A model generated the notes under the pieces. It was not told the DNA's origin. It did no database searches and saw nothing but the letters and a program-made list of their open reading frames with translations. A program made the position numbers and the translations under genes. From Tundrisphaera lichenicola (GTDB lineage Bacteria > Planctomycetota > Planctomycetia > Isosphaerales > Isosphaeraceae): a DNA stretch of 64,000 nt. Shown here one piece after another: positions 25,061-33,545 of this stretch (position 1 is its first letter; the number at the start of each line of letters is the position of its first letter). The stretch spans positions 1,860,001-1,924,000 of the forward strand of contig NZ_CP195106.1 in NCBI RefSeq assembly GCF_051175385.1. Reading direction: 5' to 3'.

Positions 25061-26143
25061 ATGAAACGGCATAGGACGAAGCTGCGGAATGGTGGCTTCA
25101 CGCTGATCGAATTGTTGGTGGTCATCGCGATTATCGCGGTGCTGATCGCCCTGCTCTTGCCGGCGGTCCAGGCGGCCCGCGAGGCGGCCCGGCGGGCGCA
25201 GTGCACCAACAACCTCAAGCAGTTGGGCCTGGCCTTGCACAACTACGAGAGTTCTTTCGGCGGATTCCCGACCGCCGGCCAGGGCTCGCTCTACAACTTG
25301 CCCGTACCCGACACGATGTACGTCGACGGGACGGGCTTCCACGCTAGGATCCTGCCCTTCATCGAGCAACTTGGCGCCTTCAACGCCATCAATTTCCAAT
25401 ATGCTGATTATAACCACATCTCGGGCGTCAACTATACTGGCTACTCGACGGTCGTGAGTGCGTTCATCTGCCCGAGTTCCGTGCGGGATTCCGGGGGAGG
25501 ACGCGACGCCAAGGGAGATCCGAACGCCGCCCCGTTCGAGAACGCGGGGGCTGGATATGGCGTGAATGACTATATCGCCACGACCTACACCGATATCGAC
25601 CCGCAGTTGAGGACGAACCAGATCGGTGCGACCCCGATCACTCCCTACCGGAATCGGGCGTCGCGTGCCAATGGGGTCTTGAACTCGGGATCGACCCGGA
25701 TAGCCGAGATCACCGACGGCCTGAGCAATACCACCTTCGTCGTGGAAGATGCCGGTCGGGACGCTCGGTATGTCAGCGAGCGGCCGGAGTCTTATGTCTC
25801 CCCCACCGAACCGAACGTGGCACGTCCCGTCCCGCCGGGACAGCGTCGGGCCTGGCGATGGGGCGAGGCCAATGGGAGCGGCGGCGGCGTCTCGGGTCAA
25901 CCGAACAACAAATGGCGGCCGATGCATTCTTCCAAGGCGTACCCCCAACCGGGCGATGATGGGTTCGGCACGACGAATCAGGCCGGTGCCAACCAGGAAC
26001 CGTTCTCTTACCATCCGGGCGGCATCAATGCCCTCTTCGCCGATGGCTCTGTCAGGTTCCTGAAGGAGAACATCAATCTCATCGTGTTCCGTAACGTGAT
26101 CACGATGAACGGGGGAGAGGTGGTCTCGGCCGACTCCTATTGA
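25061..26143 (+). CDS. DUF1559 prepilin-like protein
   Basis: A 360-residue protein. The N-terminus has a type IV prepilin/pseudopilin leader, GGFTLIELLVVIAIIAVLIA, cut before Phe and followed by the helix LLLPAVQAAREAARRAQC. The CTNNLKQLGLALHNYES segment and the C-terminal H-x9-DG motif (HPGGINALFADGSVRF) define DUF1559, a hugely expanded family in Planctomycetes. The ATG at 25061 follows AAGGGG; an in-frame ATG at 24998 overlapping the preceding stop is an alternative. It is likely assembled or exported by a type II/IV pilus-like system. A strong hairpin follows the stop. Confidence 0.93.
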   Translation: MKRHRTKLRNGGFTLIELLVVIAIIAVLIALLLPAVQAAREAARRAQCTNNLKQLGLALHNYESSFGGFPTAGQGSLYNLPVPDTMYVDGTGFHARILPFIEQLGAFNAINFQYADYNHISGVNYTGYSTVVSAFICPSSVRDSGGGRDAKGDPNAAPFENAGAGYGVNDYIATTYTDIDPQLRTNQIGATPITPYRNRASRANGVLNSGSTRIAEITDGLSNTTFVVEDAGRDARYVSERPESYVSPTEPNVARPVPPGQRRAWRWGEANGSGGGVSGQPNNKWRPMHSSKAYPQPGDDGFGTTNQAGANQEPFSYHPGGINALFADGSVRFLKENINLIVFRNVITMNGGEVVSADSY

Positions 26144-26150
26144 GAATGCA

Positions 26151-26188
26151 GATCGGGAACCGTCCCAATGGGAAGACGGTTCCCGATC
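26151..26188. terminator. bidirectional terminator after the DUF1559 gene
   Basis: A 14-bp perfect stem GATCGGGAACCGTC / GACGGTTCCCGATC with a 10-nt loop, seven bases past the stop codon and between convergent genes. There is no long T tract, but the stem is very stable. Confidence 0.7.
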
Positions 26189-26209
26189 ATTCGTCGACTT
26201 TCGCCCATA

Positions 26210-26701
26210 TCAGCTGAAGAGATCCGCCTCGGAGAGGATCTCGAAGCCCTTGGCATGCAGAGAGACGCCGGCTTGCTCGATGTTGTCGATGTGAAGGGCC
26301 ACCGCAGGGCGTCCCCGAGGGTGGACGATGAGCGGGTAGGCGTAATGGATATTGATCTCGGCCTGGATCAAGGCCGAGCAGAGTTCGACGAGTGAGTGCG
26401 GACCGGCCGTCATCTCGGCGACGAGCAGCTCATTTTCCGCGAAGGCCATCTTCTTCAGTTCCAGGATCTCGCGGCCCTGCTCGGAGTGGCTCAGGATCAT
26501 CCGGATGATGCAGCAGTCGGCCGAGTCGGATATCGAGAGGCCAAGGATCTTGACCTTCGAGCCCTGGAAAGCGCGGACTAGTTCGAGCAACTGGCCGACG
26601 CGATTCTCCAGGAAGATCGAGTACTGCGTGACCGAGGGCCAATTTCGACCTTGCATGGTCTCGAAGTCAACCTCGCTACCACCGCTTTCCCCGAAACTCA
26701 T
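26210..26701 (-). CDS. tandem ACT-domain regulatory protein
   Basis: A 163-residue protein with two ACT-like repeats. The first starts at TQYSIFLENRVGQLLELVRA (the typical N-x-x-G-x-L turn). The second is at SLVELCSALIQAEINIHYAY. ACT domains bind amino acids or other small ligands and regulate metabolism. No catalytic domain is attached, so this is a stand-alone sensor or subunit. Convergent with the DUF1559 gene. Confidence 0.8.
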   Translation of the reverse strand: MSFGESGGSEVDFETMQGRNWPSVTQYSIFLENRVGQLLELVRAFQGSKVKILGLSISDSADCCIIRMILSHSEQGREILELKKMAFAENELLVAEMTAGPHSLVELCSALIQAEINIHYAYPLIVHPRGRPAVALHIDNIEQAGVSLHAKGFEILSEADLFS

Positions 26702-26972
26702 GGCGGCCCCCGCTCGTCTTCGACACGGTTCCGGGTGCGACCCGCGACCAGATCGGCAGCCACCCGACGAACTTGATCTCCGGTGAGACCTTGATCGTAA
26801 GTCTAATGGCCTCGATAGGACGGGTCAATGACCAGTGGATCGTGATAGGGCCATCTCACGCGATGAGATAGTGCGGGATTTTCCTGGGATCCTTGGCTCG
26901 CTCATGGTATCAAAATCGGGTCGGATTCACCTCTCCGAACCATCGAAACCACGAACCGGGAGACTTCCCGCC

Positions 26973-27905
26973 ATGAATCCCCGAGATGCCGATCCGAGCC
27001 AGTTTGCGCGGTCCAACCGCCGATCGATCCTCAAGGCCTCGACTGGCGTGCTCGCGCTCGGTTCCTTGACTGCGGAGGCTCGGGCAGACACCCAGAAGGC
27101 CTCCGAAAGCCCCGAGCGAAGGGGACGCATCAACCAGTCGATCGTCCATTGGTGCTTCGAGAAATACTGGGACGTCCCCAAGATGATCGAGGTGGCCAAG
27201 CAACTCGGGTGCAAGAGCATCGAGTTGGTCGATTCGAAATATTTCCCGCTCCTCAAGCAAGCCGGTCTCGAATGTGCCATCGGGCAGATCGACATGCAGC
27301 CCGATCCGCCATTCGCCAAGGGATTCAACAATCCCAAGTATCAGGATCGGGTCATCAAGGCAACCAAGGACGCCATCGACGCCTGCGCGGCCCACGGATT
27401 CAAGAAAGTAATCTGCTTCACCGGATTCGCGGAGGATATCTCTGCAGTGCAGGGGGCGAAGAACTGCGTCGAGGGTTTCAAGAAAGTCCTCCCCTACGCC
27501 GAGGACAAAGGCGTGACGCTCTGCCTGGAGATGTTGAACTCGCGAGACGCGACCGACATGAAGGGGCACCCCGGATATCAGGGAGATCACACCGATTATT
27601 GTGTCGACATCATCAAGCGGGTCGGGTCCCCCAACCTCAAGCTCCTCTTCGACATTTACCACGTCCAGATCATGGACGGCGACATCATCCGGCGGATTCG
27701 CCAGCACAAGGACGTGATCGGGCACGTCCACACCGCGGGAAATCCCGGCCGAGGAGAGTTGGATGACAAGCAGGAAATCGCCTACAAACCGATCATGGAG
27801 GCCTTGATCGAGATCGGCTATCAGGGATTTGTGGGACAGGAGTTCATCCCGACCCGCGACCCTCTGGCCGGACTTCGTCAGGCCGTCACCCTCTGCGACG
27901 TCTGA
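26973..27905 (+). CDS. Tat-exported hydroxypyruvate-isomerase-like TIM-barrel protein
   Basis: A 310-residue protein starting at ATG 26973 after GGGAG. Its leader SNRRSILKASTGVLALG has the twin-arginine layout. The mature part is an AP-endonuclease-2-type xylose-isomerase-like TIM barrel: SIVHWCFEKYWDVPKMIEVA, CFTGFAEDISAVQGAKNCVE, VTLCLEMLNSRD (metal Glu), LLFDIYHVQIMDGDI (Asp and His), HVHTAGNPGRGELDD, and VGQEFIPTRDP (Glu). It matches hydroxypyruvate isomerase (Hyi)-like proteins. Export is unusual for a metabolic isomerase but common for planctomycete sugar-isomerase-like proteins. Confidence 0.8.
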   Translation: MNPRDADPSQFARSNRRSILKASTGVLALGSLTAEARADTQKASESPERRGRINQSIVHWCFEKYWDVPKMIEVAKQLGCKSIELVDSKYFPLLKQAGLECAIGQIDMQPDPPFAKGFNNPKYQDRVIKATKDAIDACAAHGFKKVICFTGFAEDISAVQGAKNCVEGFKKVLPYAEDKGVTLCLEMLNSRDATDMKGHPGYQGDHTDYCVDIIKRVGSPNLKLLFDIYHVQIMDGDIIRRIRQHKDVIGHVHTAGNPGRGELDDKQEIAYKPIMEALIEIGYQGFVGQEFIPTRDPLAGLRQAVTLCDV

Positions 27906-27919
27906 ACCATGAACCTGCT

Positions 27920-27947
27920 CGACCCCGACGCGAGGCATCGGGGTTCG
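27920..27947. terminator. hairpin between convergent genes
   Basis: CGACCCCGA pairs with TCGGGGTTCG apart from a one-base bulge, around a 9-nt loop. It lies between the ends of the isomerase-like and JAMM genes. A modest candidate without a T tract. Confidence 0.4.
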
Positions 27948-27957
27948 ACGACTGCGG

Positions 27958-28392
27958 TCAGGGAGATCCTGGCATGATCGACCAGGGCAGTTCCTCATAA
28001 GAGTCCGGGTCGAGCCGCCAGACCCGGACCTCCGGGGTCTCCCCCAGGAGCGAAACGATGATCCGGGGGACATCGCCGTAGTGGTTCTCGCGGAGGTCGG
28101 TCTGGCTGGGAATGGCCGCCCATCGCGGGTGGGAGTGATAAATCGCCAGGATCTCGGCCTGTCGAGCCCGGAGGGACTGGACCGCAGTCATCAAGTCGCG
28201 AGGATCGGCATCGTAGCGAACTTCGCTGGCCGAGGCATTTCGCAATGGATGGATCGACGAGACCATCGGGGCAACGCCGCCCAGCAGCCCGCAGCATTCC
28301 AGCGGGGCCTCATGGACACAGTGAGCCACCATCGCATCGTGGAATTCTGCGGGAATGATCAGCTTCCGGGGATCATCGGGCGGAGTATTCAC
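27958..28392 (-). CDS. JAMM/MPN (Mov34) metallopeptidase
   Basis: A 144-residue protein. The JAMM signature is complete: EILAIYHSHPRWAAIPSQTD gives H-x-H-x10-D, and an upstream Glu sits in HEAPLECCGLLGG. The GTG start at 28392 is chosen because it overlaps the stop of the upstream membrane gene (GTGA), implying translational coupling. Bacterial JAMM proteins such as Mec+ cleave ubiquitin-like sulfur carriers to release cysteine. The gene shares an operon-like arrangement with cysteine synthase, which supports that role. The carrier may be the MoaD/ThiS-like protein 4.3 kb to the right. Confidence 0.85.
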   Translation of the reverse strand: MNTPPDDPRKLIIPAEFHDAMVAHCVHEAPLECCGLLGGVAPMVSSIHPLRNASASEVRYDADPRDLMTAVQSLRARQAEILAIYHSHPRWAAIPSQTDLRENHYGDVPRIIVSLLGETPEVRVWRLDPDSYEELPWSIMPGSP

Positions 28393-28829
28393 CGGGAAGA
28401 CTCTGGACGGTGACCCACCGCGCTGAATGCCATCGCATGCTGGCCCCATCCCGGATATCGGCCACGGACGGTGGCGTATCCCGAGGGAAGTCCGACCAGG
28501 ATCAATAAGCCGATGCTATTAAAAACTCCAGGCCTGCTCTTCACCGATCCCCGATCGAGTTCTTCCCCGATCGTTCTACTTTCGAAGAGCTGACTTGCGA
28601 CGTAATAGAGGCATGTCAGGGAAACAACTCCACCGATCAATCGGATCGTGACCGGTTGGCTGGCGGTCGAGAGACAGGCGACCGCGACTAGGCCGCAGAA
28701 TATTCCGAAGCCTGCCATACCCGGACCAGCCTGAGGAGAGACCGGCCTCACGAATGGTATGAGGGCCATGAAGCCGGCCGACATGAGGAGCATCGAGACC
28801 CCGAGGAAGATCCTCGCACCCTGGCTCAT
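28389..28829 (-). CDS. small membrane protein between cysteine synthase and JAMM genes
   Basis: A 146-residue protein with about four hydrophobic segments (IFLGVSMLLMSAGFMALIPF, GMAGFGIFCGLVAVACLS, LIGGVVSLTCLYYVASQLF, FNSIGLLILVGLPSGYA). No recognised domain. Its stop overlaps the GTG of the JAMM gene, and it starts about 70 bases after the cysteine synthase stop, so all three are probably cotranscribed. Function unknown. Confidence 0.7.
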   Translation of the reverse strand: MSQGARIFLGVSMLLMSAGFMALIPFVRPVSPQAGPGMAGFGIFCGLVAVACLSTASQPVTIRLIGGVVSLTCLYYVASQLFESRTIGEELDRGSVKSRPGVFNSIGLLILVGLPSGYATVRGRYPGWGQHAMAFSAVGHRPESSR

Positions 28830-28900
28830 TCTTCATTCCTCAAGGGGATGAATAAGGCACGCCCCAGACCGGGAAGTGTTGCGGTCACCGAGGCTGAGAG

Positions 28901-29866
28901 TTATTCGGGGTAGAGGGGGGTGGACAGGTAGCGTTCGCCGAGGTCCGGCAGGATGACGACGATCATCTTCCCGGCGTTCTCGGGACGTCGGGCGATCTGG
29001 AGGGCACCCGTCGCGGCGGCTCCGCAGGAGATCCCGACAAGCATCCCCTCTTCCTTGGCGAGACGCCGGGCCATCTCGAAGGCTTCGTCGTCTCGAACCT
29101 GGACGACCTCGTCGATGATCTCCACGTTCAGGACGTCGGGGATGAACCCGGCCCCGATGCCCTGGATGGCGTGCCGCCCGGGCTTGATCGGCTCGTTGTT
29201 GAGACGTTGCGTCAGGATCGGCGAATTGGACGGTTCGACGGCGACCACCTTCAGGCCCGGCTTCCTGGCCTTGAGGACCTCCCCGCAACCGGTGATCGTC
29301 CCCCCGGTGCCGACCCCGCAGACCAGGATGTCGACCTGGCCATCGGTATCTCGCCAGATCTCCTCGGCCGTGGTCTTCCGGTGAATCTCGGGGTTGGCCG
29401 GGTTCTTGAACTGTTGGGGCATGATCGCGTGCGGGGTGTTCTTGACGATCTCTTCGGCCTTACGGACGGCCCCCGGCATCCCCTCGACGGCCGGGGTGAG
29501 CACAATCTCCGCCCCGAAAGCCTTGAGGAGCCTCCGACGTTCCATGCTCATGCTCTCGGGCATGGTTACCATCAGGCGATAGCCGCGAGCGGCGCAGGTG
29601 AAGGCCAGTGCGATCCCGGTATTACCGCTCGTCGGCTCGACGATTACCGTATCAGGCTTGATAAGCCCCGCCGCCTCGGCCGCGTCGATCATCGCCACGC
29701 CGATCCGGTCCTTGACGGACCAGAGCGGGTTGAAATTCTCCAGCTTGGCCAAGACTTCGGCGGAGCATCCGGCCGTCACCCTTCGAAGCCGGATCAAGGG
29801 CGTGTTGCCGATCGTCTGGGTAATGTCGTCGTAGATCCGCGCCCTGGTCCGATCGGCCGTCGCCAT
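28901..29866 (-). CDS. cysK: cysteine synthase (O-acetylserine sulfhydrylase)
   Basis: A 321-residue PLP enzyme. ATG at 29866 follows GGAGG by seven bases (a GTG lies one codon upstream). The PLP lysine is in NPLWSVKDRIGVAMI, the substrate loop is VEPTSGNTGIALAF, the phosphate-binding glycines are in GVGTGGTITGCGEVLK, and AIQGIGAGFIPDVL and GISCGAAATGAL close the fold. It makes cysteine from O-acetylserine (or a phosphoserine analogue) and sulfide or a protein thiocarboxylate. Length and motifs are standard for CysK/CysM, which cannot be separated by eye. Confidence 0.93.
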   Translation of the reverse strand: MATADRTRARIYDDITQTIGNTPLIRLRRVTAGCSAEVLAKLENFNPLWSVKDRIGVAMIDAAEAAGLIKPDTVIVEPTSGNTGIALAFTCAARGYRLMVTMPESMSMERRRLLKAFGAEIVLTPAVEGMPGAVRKAEEIVKNTPHAIMPQQFKNPANPEIHRKTTAEEIWRDTDGQVDILVCGVGTGGTITGCGEVLKARKPGLKVVAVEPSNSPILTQRLNNEPIKPGRHAIQGIGAGFIPDVLNVEIIDEVVQVRDDEAFEMARRLAKEEGMLVGISCGAAATGALQIARRPENAGKMIVVILPDLGERYLSTPLYPE

Positions 29867-30040
29867 CACTTCGCCTCCCGCACTTGAACTCTGGGCGATC
29901 GGCCTTCAATAGCCTCCGCCAGTCAGCCCCGCCATTTTTCCTCGATCGGCCCGGCAGGCTCGACGGGGAAGTGTGGATCATCGACTCGATCATAGTAATC
30001 GGAATGACGAGCCACAAGCCGACTCAGGGGCGTTCCCGGT

Positions 30041-30069
30041 TTGCAGGCACTGGTCGGGGATGCTAGTCT
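30041..30069 (+). promoter_or_regulatory. candidate promoter of the peroxiredoxin gene
   Basis: TTGCAG and TAGTCT separated by 17 bases, ending about 75 bases upstream of the ATG at 30143. Hexamer agreement with the housekeeping consensus is moderate. Confidence 0.35.
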
Positions 30070-30142
30070 GAGCCAGCGGGCTTCCAGGAGTTTGGGAGCG
30101 CGACGCGGATTCGATCAGCCTGAAACACCGGGAGCTTCCTCG

Positions 30143-30679
30143 ATGAGCATCAAGACCTGGGGCCTGGCCGCCCTGATCGGCCTGGGGATCGTGCTGGACG
30201 GGGGCACCGTGCGTGCCGCCGAGGAATTGAAGGTCGGTGACAAGGCCCCCGATTTCTCCCTCAAGGCTTCCGACGGCAAGACTTACAGCCTGAGCGATTA
30301 CAAGGGCAAGCAACCGATCGTGATTGCCTGGTTCCCGAAGGCATTTACCGGAGGTTGCACCATGGAGTGCAAGTCATTCCGGGCCAACAGCGAAGCCCTG
30401 AAGTCGTCCAAGGTGGCTTACTTCACCGCCAGTGTCGACACCCCCGAACAGAATGCCAAATTCGCCGAGTCCCTCGACCTGGACTATCCGATCCTGAGCG
30501 ACCCATCGAAGACCACCGCCGAAGCCTTCGGCGTCCTGGCCAAGTCCGGCTTCGCCAGCCGATGGACGTTCTACATCGATAAGGATGGCGTGATCAAGGA
30601 AATCGACAAGAAGATCAACAATCCTCAGGCTGGCGAGGATGTTGCGGCCAAGATCAAGTCGCTCGGGCTGGGCGAATAA
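30143..30679 (+). CDS. secreted peroxiredoxin (AhpC/TSA, BCP-like)
   Basis: A 178-residue protein with a signal peptide (WGLAALIGLGIVLDGGTVRA, cut near AEELKVGD). The thioredoxin-fold peroxidase domain shows KAPDFSLKASDGKTYSLSDY and FPKAFTGGCTMECKSF. The first Cys is peroxidatic and the second, in a C-x3-C spacing, fits a PrxQ/BCP-type resolving Cys. It would detoxify peroxides in the periplasm or pirellulosome space. A good stem-loop follows the stop. Confidence 0.88.
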   Translation: MSIKTWGLAALIGLGIVLDGGTVRAAEELKVGDKAPDFSLKASDGKTYSLSDYKGKQPIVIAWFPKAFTGGCTMECKSFRANSEALKSSKVAYFTASVDTPEQNAKFAESLDLDYPILSDPSKTTAEAFGVLAKSGFASRWTFYIDKDGVIKEIDKKINNPQAGEDVAAKIKSLGLGE

Positions 30680-30692
30680 GCCCGATCAAGTT

Positions 30693-30724
30693 CGGTGGGG
30701 CGGGGCTGCTTGCGCGCCCCACCG
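30693..30724. terminator. bidirectional terminator hairpin
   Basis: A 10-bp perfect GC-rich stem CGGTGGGGCG / CGCCCCACCG with a 12-nt loop between the convergent peroxiredoxin and SprT-like genes. Its right end reaches close to the SprT-like stop. Confidence 0.6.
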
Positions 30725-30726
30725 AT

Positions 30727-31269
30727 TCAGGAATTCCTCTGCGAATCGGCCCAGCGACCCTTGAGCTCGCCCAGGATTCGCCAGAAAAGCGGGCTATGCA
30801 TCCGGCCGGGGACCCGACCGCAAGCGAGCCCCTGGAACGTGCCGGGTTCGGTATATTCGAGGTGATGAGCGACCTCGTGCAAGAATGTGTCGAAGAGCTC
30901 TTCCATGGGTCGTCGGCCCAGTTCTCGGTCGTGAGAGTAGACGCGGACCAGTCGCCGCGACTTGTAATAACCTCCGAGGACCCGATGAGTCGGGCGGGAG
31001 TTGATGTCGACGATGAAGTCGGTCTCACAATCGTGAATCCGCCCCAACCTCGTCCGAAAGAGCGGCCCGAGTGCCGAAAGTGGGGGCTCGAAGAGTCGTC
31101 CAACCGGCTCGGAAAGGCCTTGACCCTGCCCGCCCAAAGCGATCGATTCGACGATGAGTCGGCCCCCGATTCTCCGGGCCTGCTCGACCAGATGAGTCAG
31201 ATCGAATTGCCTAGGGTCGATCAGCTGGCGACCGCCGTTGGGATGTACCAGCCAATAGCGATCGGGCAT
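30727..31269 (-). CDS. SprT-like zinc metalloprotein
   Basis: A 180-residue protein. A zincin motif FLHEVAHHLEY (H-E-x-x-H) is followed about 15 residues later by GRMHSPLFWRIL, giving a third histidine, in the manner of SprT/SPRTN-like or YgjP-like metallopeptidases. The N-terminal half (LIDPRQFDLTHLVEQARRIG) is family-specific. The substrate is unknown. Confidence 0.7.
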   Translation of the reverse strand: MPDRYWLVHPNGGRQLIDPRQFDLTHLVEQARRIGGRLIVESIALGGQGQGLSEPVGRLFEPPLSALGPLFRTRLGRIHDCETDFIVDINSRPTHRVLGGYYKSRRLVRVYSHDRELGRRPMEELFDTFLHEVAHHLEYTEPGTFQGLACGRVPGRMHSPLFWRILGELKGRWADSQRNS

Positions 31270-31584
31270 GAGTTCGCTCTCGCTGGAAAGTCGTTCGCCG
31301 ATTTGCGCCCGGGAATGGCATCGTCAGAATTATTCGACGACATTCCTCGGGCAATGGAAATAAATCGACGAAGGCGTCGATTTGCCGGCGAGGTATTCGA
31401 CTATTGACGAAGTGAGTCTCCGCCTAGACCAGAGTCGTCGCGCCGAAGTTGTCGATGATTCACAGCTTACCACGCATCCGGTCTATCGACAATTAGCGTC
31501 CTGATCACGATTCAGGCGAGCTGACTCACCCCAGATCCATCGAAATCAGCGTTTCGAGTCTGCAGTAAAACATGGAGGTAAAAG
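31270..31584. other. intergenic interval between divergent genes
   Basis: 315 bases between the divergent SprT-like and BNR-repeat genes. AT-richer patches (gaattattcgacgacattcc, ggaaataaatcg) suggest promoters in both directions, but no spaced hexamer pair stands out. A GGAGG ribosome site lies just before the BNR start. No gene seen. Confidence 0.4.
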
Positions 31585-32700
31585 ATGAGCCGAGTTCGAG
31601 TTCTGGTCGGGACTCGCAAGGGAGCTTTCGTTTTGACCTCGGATGGGCGCCGAGAACATTGGGAGGTCAGCGAGCCGCTTTTCGCGGGTTGGGAGGTCTA
31701 CCATCTCAAAGGTTCGCCCGCGGATCCGGATCGAATTTACGCCTCGCAATCGTCGGGATGGTTCGGGCAAATGATTCAGCGCTCCAACGATGGAGGAAAG
31801 TCATGGGAGTCGGTCGGCAATGAGTTTCGATACGACGGGATCCCCGGGACTCACCAATGGTACGACGGCACGCAACATCCCTGGGAATTCAAGAGGGTCT
31901 GGCACTTGGAACCGTCGCTGACCGATCCCGACCTCGTGTATGCGGGCGCGGAAGATGCCTCTCTCTTCCAATCGAGGGACGGTGGTCGGTCGTGGTCAGA
32001 ACTAGCTGGTCTGCGATGCCATGAATCAGGCCCTCGATGGCAGCCCGGGGCGGGGGGGATGTGTCTTCATACCATCTTACTCGACCCAAGAAATCCCGAA
32101 CGGATCTTCATCGCAATCTCTGCGGCGGGAGTGTTCCGGACCGACGACGGAGGGCGGTCGTGGCATCCGATGAATCGAGGGCTCCGGTCGGAATACATTC
32201 CAGATCCAAACGCCGAGGTGGGCCATTGCGTCCACCGGATCGCGATGCACCCATCCCGGCCCGATGTGCTGTTCATGCAGAAGCATTGGGATGTGATGCG
32301 ATCCGACGATGCCGGTGAGTCCTGGCGTGAGGTGAGCGGAAATCTGCCGACCGACTTCGGGTTCCCGATCGATGTTCATGCTCACGAACCGGAGACGATT
32401 TACGTCGTGCCGATCAAGAGCGACTCGCAGCACTTCCCGCCGGACGGGAAACTACGCGTCTATCGGAGTCGGACTGGTGGAAATGAGTGGCAGGCTCTCA
32501 CCAACGGCTTGCCGCAGAGCGATTGCTACGTCAACGTCCTTCGGAACGCGATGGCTGTCGACACGCTTGACCCTTGCGGGATCTACTTCGGGACCACCGG
32601 CGGTCAGGTTTATGCGTCGGCCGACTCGGGAGACCAATGGATCCCGATCGTCCGCGATCTTCCGGCCGTCCTTTCCGTCGAAGTTCAGGCAATCCCATGA
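31585..32700 (+). CDS. BNR/Asp-box beta-propeller (sialidase-like, YCF48-like) protein
   Basis: A 371-residue protein without an obvious signal peptide. At least five Asp-box motifs are visible: SNDGGKSWESV, SRDGGRSWSEL, TDDGGRSWHPM, SDDAGESWREV and SADSGDQWIPI. These indicate a BNR/VPS10-type propeller. Sialidase catalytic residues are not evident, so a binding or assembly role is as likely. Its last codons overlap the ATG of the MoaD/ThiS-like gene (ATGA); that gene pair recurs in many bacteria. Confidence 0.85.
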   Translation: MSRVRVLVGTRKGAFVLTSDGRREHWEVSEPLFAGWEVYHLKGSPADPDRIYASQSSGWFGQMIQRSNDGGKSWESVGNEFRYDGIPGTHQWYDGTQHPWEFKRVWHLEPSLTDPDLVYAGAEDASLFQSRDGGRSWSELAGLRCHESGPRWQPGAGGMCLHTILLDPRNPERIFIAISAAGVFRTDDGGRSWHPMNRGLRSEYIPDPNAEVGHCVHRIAMHPSRPDVLFMQKHWDVMRSDDAGESWREVSGNLPTDFGFPIDVHAHEPETIYVVPIKSDSQHFPPDGKLRVYRSRTGGNEWQALTNGLPQSDCYVNVLRNAMAVDTLDPCGIYFGTTGGQVYASADSGDQWIPIVRDLPAVLSVEVQAIP

Positions 32701-32993
32701 TCCGAGTGGTACTACCAGCCCATCTGAGAATGATCGTGAGCATCGAGGGTGAAGTACGCCTCCAATCGGAGCAATTCGCGACTCTCAGATCAGTCCTGGA
32801 CGCACTCGAAACCCGTTACCCGATGCTTCGTGGGACGATCCGCGATCACGTCACCCAGGACCGTCGGCCGTTCCTGAGGTTCTTCGCCTGCGAGCAGGAT
32901 TGGTCTCACGAATCGCCCGACGAGCCCCTTCCCGAGGCGATTGTCGAGGGGATCGAGCCGCTTCTCATTGTGGGAGCGATCGCCGGAGGGTAA
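32697..32993 (+). CDS. MoaD/ThiS-family small ubiquitin-like protein
   Basis: A 98-residue beta-grasp protein starting inside the stop of the preceding gene (ATGA). Strands VVLPAHLRMIVSIEGEV and the helix SVLDALETRYPMLRGTI lead to the C-terminal ...LLIVGAIAGG. The exposed Gly-Gly end is what MoaD, ThiS and CysO use for adenylation and thiocarboxylation. It could carry sulfur for molybdopterin, thiamine or cysteine synthesis; the nearby cysteine synthase and JAMM genes favour a CysO-like role, unproven. Confidence 0.82.
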   Translation: MIRVVLPAHLRMIVSIEGEVRLQSEQFATLRSVLDALETRYPMLRGTIRDHVTQDRRPFLRFFACEQDWSHESPDEPLPEAIVEGIEPLLIVGAIAGG

Positions 32994-33116
32994 ATCTTTC
33001 CCGAAAAGGGAGCAACCGTGGAATTCCGGGCGGGAAGGGCGAGGAACGGGAGACGTCTCACGCAGTGACAGCCTCCGACATTCGCCCTTACCCGATCGCC
33101 CGGACTCAAGGCCGCA

Positions 33117-33545
33117 TCATGACAAATGACCCAACTGAGCTCTCTGGCGTTCCTCCTGCAATCGGAGTTCGGGAGTGAACTCTGCTCCGAGATCGTCGCA
33201 TTCGACGACCTGGCGGATTTCGATCTCGGCGTCCAATTCGCTGGTCGGAGCGGGACAGCGCTTGACCCACTCAATCGCCTCATCCAGAGAGCCGACCTTC
33301 CAGAGCCAGAAACCGGCGATCAGTTCCTTGGTCTCGGCGAATGGTCCGTCAATCACCGTCCGATTCGAACCCGAGAAGCGAACACGCGCACCCTTCGAAC
33401 TGGGATGAAGCCCTTCACCCGCAAGCATGACCCCGGACTGCACCAACTCCTCGTTGAACCGAACCATCTCGGTCAGCAATTTCTCATCCGGCAAAACGCC
33501 CGCTTCGGTCGCCTGATTCGCCTTGAGAAGGATCATGAAACGCAT
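33117..33545 (-). CDS. YciI/DGPF-domain protein
   Basis: A 142-residue protein; the start MRFMILLKANQATEAG at 33545 matches the family's usual first residues and is preferred over a start at 33593. The DGPF motif is present (TVIDGPFAETKELIAGFWLW) with the following conserved KSxDEAxxW-like stretch (GSLDEAIEWVKRCP). YciI-like domains are small dimeric ferredoxin-fold proteins, often next to ECF sigma factors; no sigma gene is adjacent here. Confidence 0.88.
   Translation of the reverse strand: MRFMILLKANQATEAGVLPDEKLLTEMVRFNEELVQSGVMLAGEGLHPSSKGARVRFSGSNRTVIDGPFAETKELIAGFWLWKVGSLDEAIEWVKRCPAPTSELDAEIEIRQVVECDDLGAEFTPELRLQEERQRAQLGHLS

Noticed and set aside
26910..28073. 387-codon minus-strand frame
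   Set aside because: Antisense of the Tat-exported TIM-barrel gene, which has clear motifs and a ribosome site.
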